This document shows, piece by piece, positions 8,005-14,720 of a DNA stretch of 37,092 bases. The notes beneath the pieces are model-generated. The model was not told the origin of the DNA and searched no databases. It was given only the letters and a program-made list of their open reading frames with translations. The position numbers and the translations under genes are program-made. The stretch is from Muribaculaceae bacterium. GTDB lineage: Bacteria > Bacteroidota > Bacteroidia > Bacteroidales > Muribaculaceae. The stretch spans positions 1 through 37,092 of the forward strand of contig JAFLTX010000015.1 of the NCBI GenBank assembly GCA_022509145.1, in the 5' to 3' direction. Numbering within the stretch: position 1 is the first letter of the stretch; each line of letters begins with the position of its first letter.

Positions 8005-8754
8005 CTATGCCGGACGGCATAGATAGATGGCTCCCGAGCACGCCAAGACAACCGGAACAATTTCCAGACTGCAAAGATAATACAAAAAAAGCACCAAAGA
8101 GGCAGTTTGGGAGAAAAAAATGCAAAATCCCTTATAAATAAAAAGAAGTTTTGCCAAAAAATAGACAATTGCTCCCAAAACCACCATCGCCGTGCTCCAT
8201 TGCGGCATGCAGAGGGCAAGCAAAGCCGCGGGGAACAGCACCATGGCGCCGAGGGCCTGGGAGCTCAGATAACCCTTCACCCATTCCGAGGCTCTCGCCC
8301 CCGAAGTGAACACGCTGCCTACCACCCCGTAGGCCATGGTGAGGAAGAGAGTGTAGACCACCGCCACACCTATGCAAATCCCTATCTGCGCGGCGTGGAC
8401 GGCGCCGCCGCTGCGGCTCACGGCCACATAGAGGAGCACCCCCGCGCAGCCGCACCAGAGGAGGTTGAGAAGCCAGAGAAACGATGTCTCTCTCAACGTG
8501 TCGTCGAAGGCGTTGTGGCGCTCGCGCACTTCGGTGAGGTCGTTGAGCATCAAGGCGAAATAGCGCGAATTCCTGCGGATTCTCACGCACACCACGGCGA
8601 AGACCAGGATGAGCGCGCCCACGATCCAGGAGAAGCCGTCTGATTTAGATTGGGGAGAAATCGCCGGCTCAGCCGGCTCGGGAGTGACGAGCTGGATTCC
8701 GAGGCGCGGGGCGGGTTGCGGCCCTGTTATCTCTTCTTGAGCGGGGAAAGCCAT
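8005..8754 (-). CDS. DUF4271 membrane protein
   Basis: A 249-residue protein: a proline-rich N-terminal stretch of about 40 residues, then roughly six hydrophobic segments. The C-terminal FCIFFSQTASLVLFLYYLCSLEIVPV region has the pattern of DUF4271, a Bacteroidota membrane family of unknown function that commonly lies beside hemD. Its start overlaps the last 28 bp of the upstream epimerase gene and it ends 46 bp before hemD, so it is part of the same transcript. A later ATG would avoid the overlap, but I see nothing that decides between them. Confidence 0.75.
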   Translation of the reverse strand: MAFPAQEEITGPQPAPRLGIQLVTPEPAEPAISPQSKSDGFSWIVGALILVFAVVCVRIRRNSRYFALMLNDLTEVRERHNAFDDTLRETSFLWLLNLLWCGCAGVLLYVAVSRSGGAVHAAQIGICIGVAVVYTLFLTMAYGVVGSVFTSGARASEWVKGYLSSQALGAMVLFPAALLALCMPQWSTAMVVLGAIVYFLAKLLFIYKGFCIFFSQTASLVLFLYYLCSLEIVPVVLACSGAIYLCRPA

Positions 8755-9761
8755 CCGTTTTCCATATACCAGTCGACACTGCGCCTGACGCCCTCCGGGA
8801 GGTCCACTTCCGGCTTGAAACCGAAATCCCTCTCAGCCTTGCTGACGTCGATGCTCCAGTTGCGCTGGGCCATTATCTTATATTTGTCGGGGTTGAGCGT
8901 GGAGGGTTTCCCTTTCGCCGCCCCTATCTTGGCTGCGATGCCCGTGACAATCTTCACCATCCAGAGAGGCACCGTGAGCGGCAACACCACCCTCTTCCCT
9001 ATGGCCTGGGCCGCGAGGGCCCGGAACTCCTTCTGCGAATATGTGGCCGGATGGCCTATGATGTAGGTCTGGCCGGCTTTGCCACGCTCCAGGGCGTCGC
9101 AACAGGCACGGGCAAGGTCTTCCACATACAGAAACGAAAGCATCTGGCGCCTGAAACCGGCCGAGAAGTCAAATCCGCTCCGGATACTCTTGAACATCAG
9201 GAAGTAATCCTTGTCGCGCGGGCCGTAGATACCGGTTGGGCGCAATATCACCACCGGAAGGCCGCACGTGGCGAGCCACATCTCCGCCTTGAGCTTCGAG
9301 GCCCCGTAGCGGGTGTCGGGCATCGGGATCATGGTCTCGGAAAAGGGAGTGTACGCCTTCTCGTCGCCCTTGCCCATGGCCGAAAGGCTGCTGATGTAGA
9401 CCATCTTGTCGGGCACCATGCCGCCGCTTTTCAGCGCTTCGGTAAAGTGCTGCAGATAAGTGTAGTTGATGACGTTGAAGTCGGCGAAACTCACGCATTT
9501 TGTGGCCCCGAGATTGTAGATCACGTAGTCCCACCTGCCGCTTTCGGGCACCGCTTCCTTAAGGCTCCCTTCAAGCGAGGCCGGCTCCTCGAAATTGAGC
9601 ACCGCGAAGCGGAGGCGGGGATACTGCAGATACTCTCGCGACGTGGATTCCCGCACACCGGCCCACACTTCGTAGCCTCGGCGCAGACACTCCTCGCAGA
9701 TAAATCCGCCGGCAAACCCGCCGGCTCCCACCACGAGCACCGTTCCTCTCTTCTCAGCCAC
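8727..9761 (-). CDS. NAD-dependent epimerase/dehydratase (extended SDR)
   Basis: A 344-residue extended SDR. The dinucleotide-binding GAGGFAG lies at residues 12-18, YISSLSAMG at 122-130 provides the active-site serine, and the catalytic YGASK is at 152-156, followed by VVILRPTGIYGPRDKD, the usual RP.giYGP substrate-loop motif. Such enzymes act on nucleotide sugars, steroids or related alcohols; nothing here names the substrate. It starts 2 bp after the DUF2723 gene and overlaps DUF4271, so it is co-transcribed. A sugar-nucleotide role would fit if the DUF2723 protein is a glycosyltransferase, but that is inference. Confidence 0.85.
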   Translation of the reverse strand: MAEKRGTVLVVGAGGFAGGFICEECLRRGYEVWAGVRESTSREYLQYPRLRFAVLNFEEPASLEGSLKEAVPESGRWDYVIYNLGATKCVSFADFNVINYTYLQHFTEALKSGGMVPDKMVYISSLSAMGKGDEKAYTPFSETMIPMPDTRYGASKLKAEMWLATCGLPVVILRPTGIYGPRDKDYFLMFKSIRSGFDFSAGFRRQMLSFLYVEDLARACCDALERGKAGQTYIIGHPATYSQKEFRALAAQAIGKRVVLPLTVPLWMVKIVTGIAAKIGAAKGKPSTLNPDKYKIMAQRNWSIDVSKAERDFGFKPEVDLPEGVRRSVDWYMENGWLSPLKKR

Positions 9762-9763
9762 TT

Positions 9764-12700
9764 TTACCGTCCGTTCTTTCGTTGATATTCTTCAAATAGG
9801 CGCCTCGTCCTGCCGCGGTCGAGCTGCCTGTAAGCCTCGTGGTTCTGAAGCTCGGCCTCGCTGCCGCCGCTCTCGATGTAATACTGGATGTAGTATTCCA
9901 TCAGGGAGTCGAGCAAGAGGAGGTCGGGCTCGCATTTGGCATACTCAGCGGGGCTCAGCTGCTGCAGGGCCACGATTTCTTCGCAAGACGACAGGATGTC
10001 GGCTGCAAATTCCTCGAGCGTGGTGCCGTAGGAAGAGTCGCCGCCGCCGGAAGCATAGTCATAGTATTGGGCCAGCACCTCGTAGCTCCAGCCGGTGTCT
10101 TCAAGCTGCTTGTCTACAAACCGTCTCTCGCCGCCGAGTTTCAGGTAGGCCTGCGCAATGTCGTAATAGTAATACGGCAGGTAGCGCATCTCGTGGGTCA
10201 GATTTTCCGAGTTGAAGCGGTCGTAGATCTCATATCTGTAGCGCATCGGGGCGGCATATTTCACCAGGAGTTTCTCCAGCAGCTCCTTGCCGCGGGCCGT
10301 GGCCTTGCTGTTTTTCATCTTCTCGCCCAGGTCGCCGTAGAGCTTCCCGAGGTCGAGGGCGTTGGTCAGGTCGTAGTAATTCACCGACTCGGGCATCTTC
10401 TGCTCCAGTTTGGTCACCACGTCCATCGCCTTGCGGAAGGCGTCGCGGGCTCCGGCCTCGTTCCCTTCATCCTGCAGCGCGCACCCCTCGTCATAGAGCA
10501 TCTGGGCTATCATGATCATGGAGTTGTGCACTCCGAAGAGCATTCGGCGCGCCGTCTCGTCGAAATACGGACTCGCCTTTCCGCCGGGACGCGTGCCCCA
10601 TTGATATTTGTTCATCACCACGTTGTAGGCGCGGTCGGTGCGCGGAGCCTTGTCGGCCTGCATCGTGGGCACGAGCTGATATGTCATGCCGGTGGAGCGT
10701 ACGTATGGGGTAAGCCCTAAGTGGTAGCTGTCGCCTACGGTCGAGGCCCAGTAGATCGGGCGGGGCCAACCCTCGGCGGCGTTGGTGGCTATGATGTCGA
10801 GCATCAACACCTCGCCCAGGGTGAGATATCCTCTGAAGCCGGCTGTGGTGCCCTTGAGGTCTATCACTATCTTGTCAACGATATCGGCGGTGTCCTGAGG
10901 CGCCACGAGCCCTCTCTTCACCATCAGTTTCTTGTCGATGGGGATGCTCACCACACTGCTGTCGAGCATCTTATACCCGAAGCTGGGGTCAACGCCGTCG
11001 GCCGCATAGAGGCTGCGCAGGCTTTGCATCAGGTCTGCCTCCACGCTGTTGCCGGGCGGAATCACCACGATGTCGTTGTTTCCGTAGGCAATGTCTTCGG
11101 GCTTGGCCGTCATCGGCGCCGGAGCCGCGTCGTAAGACTGCATCCGATGCTGGTTGGCATACCAGTCGGAGTTGAGATAGCTCAGGTTGATGATTCTCAC
11201 GTCGGGGCGCACTCCCTCCACTTCCTGCACATACCAAAGCGGGAAGGTGTCGTTGTCGCCGTTGCAGAACACTATCGCGTTGGGTTCCAGGCTCTCCAGG
11301 TAGTTGATGGCGAAGTCGCGGGCGGCATAACGGCCCGAACGGTCGTGGTCGTCCCACGTCTGGCTCACCATCTGGATGGGCACAAACAGCCCTACCACCA
11401 CCGCTATGGCCGCTCCGATGAGCGAGACTTTCTTCAGCGAGGCCGGCTCCTCGGTCATGGCCGGGCTCTGCTCAGGCTCTTCGTACTGCCTGGCATCCAT
11501 CTTGCCGAACGCCTTCTCCTCGGCTTTCTCCTCCTTCTTGCGGGTCTTCCAGGCGTAGGCCAGCATCAGATAGCGCCACACACCGGCCACGCCCATCCCT
11601 ATCCAGATGGCGAAGGCGTAGAACGAGCCGGCGAAGGCATAGTCGCGCTCGCGCGGCTGGTCGGGGGTCTGGTTCAGATAGAGCACGATGGCGATACCCG
11701 TCATGAAGAAGAGGAAGAAGATCACCCAGAACTGCTCGATGCCCCTGCGGCCGGCAAACGACTGCCATATAAGCCCGATGATGCCCAGCAGCAGCGGCAG
11801 GAAGAAGTAGACGTTATGGCCGGGATTCTCCTCGCCCAGCGACTCGGGGAGGAGCGACTGGTCGCCGAGGCGCCAGTTGTCCAGGGCGGGAATGCCGCTT
11901 ATCCAGTTGCCCGCGTCATACTCGCCGTTCTGATTCAACACATCGTTTTGCCTGCCCACAAAATTCCAGAGGAAATACCTCATATACATGTGGTTGAGCT
12001 GATAGTTGAAGAAGTAGGCCAGGTTCTGCGAGAACGAAGGCTTGAACGCGCTTATCGGCTGATAGCCGTAAATTTCGGGATAGACGTTTGTTTTTGAGTC
12101 GGGGTCGTACATCGTCAGGGGCACGATCTGGCTCGGCGACACCGTGTCGAGCGTCACCCACTTCTGATAGCTGTCGGCGTGCTGCCTGCTGTAGAGTCGC
12201 GGGAAGAGCATGTTCAGCTCCGGATTCATTACGTATTCCGGCTTGTAGTCCTGCTTCACGTAATAGTCGCCGCCGCGCTGCTCGTTCTCGTTGTTGGCCT
12301 TGACGTCGCTCAGGGTCAGGAAGCCGTTGGTGTTCCCAGGTTTGGCGCCGGCCACTCCCTTGGTGTAGATCGGAGCGCCTTTCTCCACTCGCGCGGCGCC
12401 CGTGGTGGTGAGGCGCTGGGTGCCGCTGTAGAGCGTCTCGCCGTAGAGCAGCGGATTCTCGCCGTATTGCTCGCGGTTCAGATACGAAGCCAGGGCAAAC
12501 ACGTTGTCCGGAGCGTTCTGATTCATCGGCGTGTCGGCCGTGGAGCGTATTATGATGAGCGCGTAGCTCGAGTAGCCTATGAAAATCACTCCGATGCTCC
12601 ACATCACCACGTTGAGCACTCTCACCGGCAGTCCTTTCTTCCTTACGATGTAAAGGAGGAAAGCCAGCAGGCCGATGCTCAAGACGATACCTATCGTCAC

Positions 12701-13642
12701 TCCGGCTCCGATGAAGAGCACGCCCGAGAGGGTGACGGCAAGCATGAACGAGATGATTATCATCGTCTCGCTTCGCTGGGTGTAGAGCTCGCTCAAGGCC
12801 CAGAGCAGGGAGGCCGTCATGATGATCAGGTAAGCGATGGCCCCGCTGTTGAAGCCGAGGTGGAAGCCGTTGACAAACAGCAGCTCCGACACCTGTGCCA
12901 CTTTGATGAAGCCGGGCACAAGGCCGTAGAGCACGAAGAATATGATGCCGAACGACACCAGAAGCGCCACCAGGCTTCCCACGAGGTTGAGCCCGGGCCA
13001 TTTTTTATACACGAATACCAGCACGATGGCCGGGATGCAGAGCAGGTTGAGAAGGTGCACGGCCACACTGACGCCGATTATGTAGGCTATCAGGATCAGA
13101 TAGCGGTCGGAGTGAGACTCGTCGGCGCGGTTTTCCCATTTCAGGATAAGCCAGAACACCAGCGCGGTGCAGAACGAGGAGAAGGCATACACCTCGCCCT
13201 CGACGGCCGAGAACCAGAACGTGTCGCTCCAGCAGTAGGCCAGGGAGCCCACCACGCCGCTGCCCATTATCACCAGATACTGGCGCAGAGAGAGTTCGGA
13301 GCGAGTGCCGTCTTTCACCACCAGGCGTCTCACCAGGTGGGTGATGGTCCAGAACAGCAGCAGTATCGTCAGCGCCGAGAGCAGCCCGCTCATGGCGTTG
13401 ACCATCACCGACACTTTCTCTACCGAAGGCGCGAAGTTGGCGAAAAAGCGCGCCGTAAGCATGAAGATCGGGTTGCCCGGCGGGTGGCCTACTTCAAGCT
13501 TGTCGGCTTGGATGATGAATTCGCCGCAGTCCCAGTAGGATGCGGTAGGCTCCAGAGTGAGCCAATAGGTGAGGAGGGCCACAAGAAACACCAGCCATCC
13601 CCCGATATTGTTTATCAGCTTGTATTGCTTGGTTATCATCAT
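9764..13642 (-). CDS. DUF2723 large membrane protein with C-terminal helical repeats
   Basis: About 1,292 residues. The first 400 form many membrane helices after the opening TYWLTLEPTASYWDCGEF and EVGHPPGNP, the hallmark of DUF2723, a GT-C-like membrane family frequent in Bacteroidota. More membrane segments follow between about 600 and 770, then a soluble part with GDNDTFPLWYVQEVEGVRPD, and a C-terminal region rich in paired helices of TPR type. The open frame runs back to 13699, but a TAATTTTG -7 box (13657-13664) lies inside that extension, so I place the start at the ATG at 13642 (or the adjacent one at 13639). It heads a five-gene minus-strand run. A role in transferring sugars from lipid carriers to exported proteins is suggested by the fold, not shown. 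Confidence 0.8.
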   Translation of the reverse strand: MMITKQYKLINNIGGWLVFLVALLTYWLTLEPTASYWDCGEFIIQADKLEVGHPPGNPIFMLTARFFANFAPSVEKVSVMVNAMSGLLSALTILLLFWTITHLVRRLVVKDGTRSELSLRQYLVIMGSGVVGSLAYCWSDTFWFSAVEGEVYAFSSFCTALVFWLILKWENRADESHSDRYLILIAYIIGVSVAVHLLNLLCIPAIVLVFVYKKWPGLNLVGSLVALLVSFGIIFFVLYGLVPGFIKVAQVSELLFVNGFHLGFNSGAIAYLIIMTASLLWALSELYTQRSETMIIISFMLAVTLSGVLFIGAGVTIGIVLSIGLLAFLLYIVRKKGLPVRVLNVVMWSIGVIFIGYSSYALIIIRSTADTPMNQNAPDNVFALASYLNREQYGENPLLYGETLYSGTQRLTTTGAARVEKGAPIYTKGVAGAKPGNTNGFLTLSDVKANNENEQRGGDYYVKQDYKPEYVMNPELNMLFPRLYSRQHADSYQKWVTLDTVSPSQIVPLTMYDPDSKTNVYPEIYGYQPISAFKPSFSQNLAYFFNYQLNHMYMRYFLWNFVGRQNDVLNQNGEYDAGNWISGIPALDNWRLGDQSLLPESLGEENPGHNVYFFLPLLLGIIGLIWQSFAGRRGIEQFWVIFFLFFMTGIAIVLYLNQTPDQPRERDYAFAGSFYAFAIWIGMGVAGVWRYLMLAYAWKTRKKEEKAEEKAFGKMDARQYEEPEQSPAMTEEPASLKKVSLIGAAIAVVVGLFVPIQMVSQTWDDHDRSGRYAARDFAINYLESLEPNAIVFCNGDNDTFPLWYVQEVEGVRPDVRIINLSYLNSDWYANQHRMQSYDAAPAPMTAKPEDIAYGNNDIVVIPPGNSVEADLMQSLRSLYAADGVDPSFGYKMLDSSVVSIPIDKKLMVKRGLVAPQDTADIVDKIVIDLKGTTAGFRGYLTLGEVLMLDIIATNAAEGWPRPIYWASTVGDSYHLGLTPYVRSTGMTYQLVPTMQADKAPRTDRAYNVVMNKYQWGTRPGGKASPYFDETARRMLFGVHNSMIMIAQMLYDEGCALQDEGNEAGARDAFRKAMDVVTKLEQKMPESVNYYDLTNALDLGKLYGDLGEKMKNSKATARGKELLEKLLVKYAAPMRYRYEIYDRFNSENLTHEMRYLPYYYYDIAQAYLKLGGERRFVDKQLEDTGWSYEVLAQYYDYASGGGDSSYGTTLEEFAADILSSCEEIVALQQLSPAEYAKCEPDLLLLDSLMEYYIQYYIESGGSEAELQNHEAYRQLDRGRTRRLFEEYQRKNGR

Positions 13643-13656
13643 TACAAAATTTCCTA

Positions 13657-13664
13657 CAAAATTA
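13657..13664 (-). promoter_or_regulatory. -7 box before the DUF2723 gene
   Basis: TAATTTTG on the minus strand matches TAnnTTTG. It ends 14 nt before the ATG at 13642, so the transcript would have a very short leader. No good TTTG lies at the expected -33 distance. The box decides the start choice for the DUF2723 gene. Confidence 0.5.
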
Positions 13665-13713
13665 CGAAAAAAAATCCATACACCCCATCCGACCCCCAAA
13701 TTCCCCTCTCCTC

Positions 13714-13752
13714 CGCTCCTTCAAGCAGTTTTTTGAGGCGGAATTGCGGATA
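13714..13752 (+). repeat. 39-bp promoter-side direct repeat, copy 1
   Basis: Thirty-nine bases matching 14652-14690 at 37 positions in the same orientation. It begins CGCTCCT, contains CAAGCAGTTTTTTG and ends ATTGCGGATA. It lies directly upstream of the -7 box of the toxin-antitoxin pair. Confidence 0.85.
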
Positions 13753-13765
13753 TCCGTAATTTTAT

Positions 13766-13773
13766 TAACTTTG
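13766..13773 (+). promoter_or_regulatory. -7 box before mntA
   Basis: TAACTTTG fits TAnnTTTG and lies 30 nt before the ATG at 13804. The TTGC at 13744-13747 inside the 39-bp repeat is 18 nt upstream and may serve as a weak -33 element. Confidence 0.5.
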
Positions 13774-13803
13774 CAACAGAAACCTCGCAGCAGCAAAATT
13801 ATT

Positions 13804-14106
13804 ATGGGAAAGGAAACTATAAACCTGGAGGAAATGATTACGTACTTTAGAAGCCAGCCCGTGAAAAAGGTTTGGTTGTTCGGCTCGTACGCCGAAGGCG
13901 TTGCAACTGCCGACAGCGATGTGGACCTTCTCATAGAATATGACTATAATGAGAAAATTGGAATGCTGAAGCACGCTGAAATCATTCTTGCGCTGGAAGG
14001 TATTCTTGAGAAAGATGTAGATTTGGTTCCGGTGGAAGCGCTCAGAGAAACGCTTCGCCCTTATGTGGATACCAACAAGATAATGATCTATGAGAAATCA
14101 GCTTAA
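13804..14106 (+). CDS. MntA-type minimal nucleotidyltransferase antitoxin
   Basis: A 100-residue minimal nucleotidyltransferase (MNT domain). The frame opens at 13744 but the ATG at 13804 gives the canonical length and follows the promoter box. The core motif GS-x10-DVD is intact: GSYAEG, then SDVDLLIEY at about residues 37-46. In HepT/MntA systems the MNT protein silences the HEPN toxin by attaching AMP to a tyrosine near its active site. The downstream HEPN gene overlaps by 17 bp, the typical coupled layout. Family and motif are seen directly; activity is from known members. Confidence 0.85.
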   Translation: MGKETINLEEMITYFRSQPVKKVWLFGSYAEGVATADSDVDLLIEYDYNEKIGMLKHAEIILALEGILEKDVDLVPVEALRETLRPYVDTNKIMIYEKSA

Positions 14107-14422
14107 GGATCCGGACCGGCTGGCGCATATCCTGGAAGCAATCGAGAATGTCTTCTCTTTCATGCAAGAGAAATCAGCCGATGACCTCCAGAATGACAAA
14201 CTTCTTTACTATGCTGTGGTAAAGAATGTGGAGATTGTGGGGGAGGCGGCCTATAAACTTTCAAAAGAATTTAAAGAAGAGCATCCTGAAATTCCATGGA
14301 GGCTTATTGAAAAAATGCGCCATATAATGGTTCATGGATACTACAATATCTCAATTCCGATTCTCTATAACGTTTACACCGAGGATCTTCCTCTCCTGAA
14401 ATCCTTTATTTCCGGCCTTTAA
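14090..14422 (+). CDS. HepT-type HEPN toxin (DUF86)
   Basis: A 110-residue all-alpha HEPN protein of the DUF86 class. RHIMVHGY is an exact Rx4HxY motif: R and H form the RNase site and the final Y is the residue modified by MntA-type partners. The preceding KLLYYAVVKNVEIVGEAAYKLS helix is also typical. The reading frame is intact from ATG to TAA, so the toxin should be functional. It overlaps mntA by 17 bp in the order antitoxin-toxin. Together they form a type VII-like system used in plasmid or island maintenance or in defence. Confidence 0.87.
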   Translation: MRNQLKDPDRLAHILEAIENVFSFMQEKSADDLQNDKLLYYAVVKNVEIVGEAAYKLSKEFKEEHPEIPWRLIEKMRHIMVHGYYNISIPILYNVYTEDLPLLKSFISGL

Positions 14423-14444
14423 CGATTTTGAAAATAATTTAACC

Positions 14445-14466
14445 GGCGCAGTTCCGTATCTGCGCC
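14445..14466 (+). terminator. GC-rich hairpin after the toxin gene
   Basis: GGCGCAG at 14445-14451 pairs perfectly with CTGCGCC at 14460-14466 across an 8-nt loop. There is no T-run after it, so it is a weak or Rho-assisted terminator candidate, or simply a structured spacer. Confidence 0.4.
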
Positions 14467-14483
14467 TGGCTTCACTGACAATC

Positions 14484-14523
14484 CCCCTACGTCAGGCGCG
14501 GAGCCTCCCAAGCACGAAGCCTC
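14484..14523 (-). repeat. 40-bp dispersed element, copy 1
   Basis: On the minus strand this reads as two units of about 15 bp of the form GGGAGGCTyC followed by TGACGTAGGGG. The 25 bp at 14484-14509 match the segment beyond the 5S rRNA terminator (36992-37016) at about 22 positions, and similarity continues weakly through the second unit. A small hairpin, CTCCCT at 14521-14526 with AGGGAG at 14530-14535, adjoins it. It is non-coding. Confidence 0.6.
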
Positions 14524-14651
14524 CCTGATAGGGAGTACTGATATCTTAATAATACTCCCCCAATTATCAATGTTTGTTTTCGGAGTGGGCTTCCAGCCCG
14601 CTCCATTTGTCCATCGAGCCCGATTTCGCCACCACGCGCAGAGGGATTGTA

Positions 14652-14690
14652 CGCTCCTGCAAGCAGTTTTTTGGGGCGGAATTGCGGATA
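14652..14690 (+). repeat. 39-bp promoter-side direct repeat, copy 2
   Basis: Second copy of the 39-bp sequence at 13714-13752, two mismatches, same orientation, about 940 bp downstream. It lies directly upstream of the -7 box of the CotH-family gene, so the two copies bracket the mntA-hepT pair. Confidence 0.85.
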
Positions 14691-14706
14691 AGAGAAGAAT
14701 TTTCAG

Positions 14707-14714
14707 TAATTTTG
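14707..14714 (+). promoter_or_regulatory. -7 box before the CotH gene
   Basis: TAATTTTG matches TAnnTTTG and ends only 6 nt before the ATG at 14721. The mRNA would therefore begin at or very near the start codon. TTGC at 14682-14685 in the 39-bp repeat lies 21 nt upstream. Confidence 0.5.
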
Positions 14715-14720
14715 CAAACA

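Noticed and set aside
12179..13759. 526-codon open frame antisense to the DUF2723 gene
   Set aside because: Same kind of shadow, very rich in His, Arg, Gln and Glu, opposite a clear multi-pass membrane protein.
14445..14720. A hidden gene in the 298-bp gap between hepT and the CotH gene
   Set aside because: Open frames here are short, and the sequence is accounted for by a hairpin, a dispersed element and the 39-bp repeat with a promoter box.
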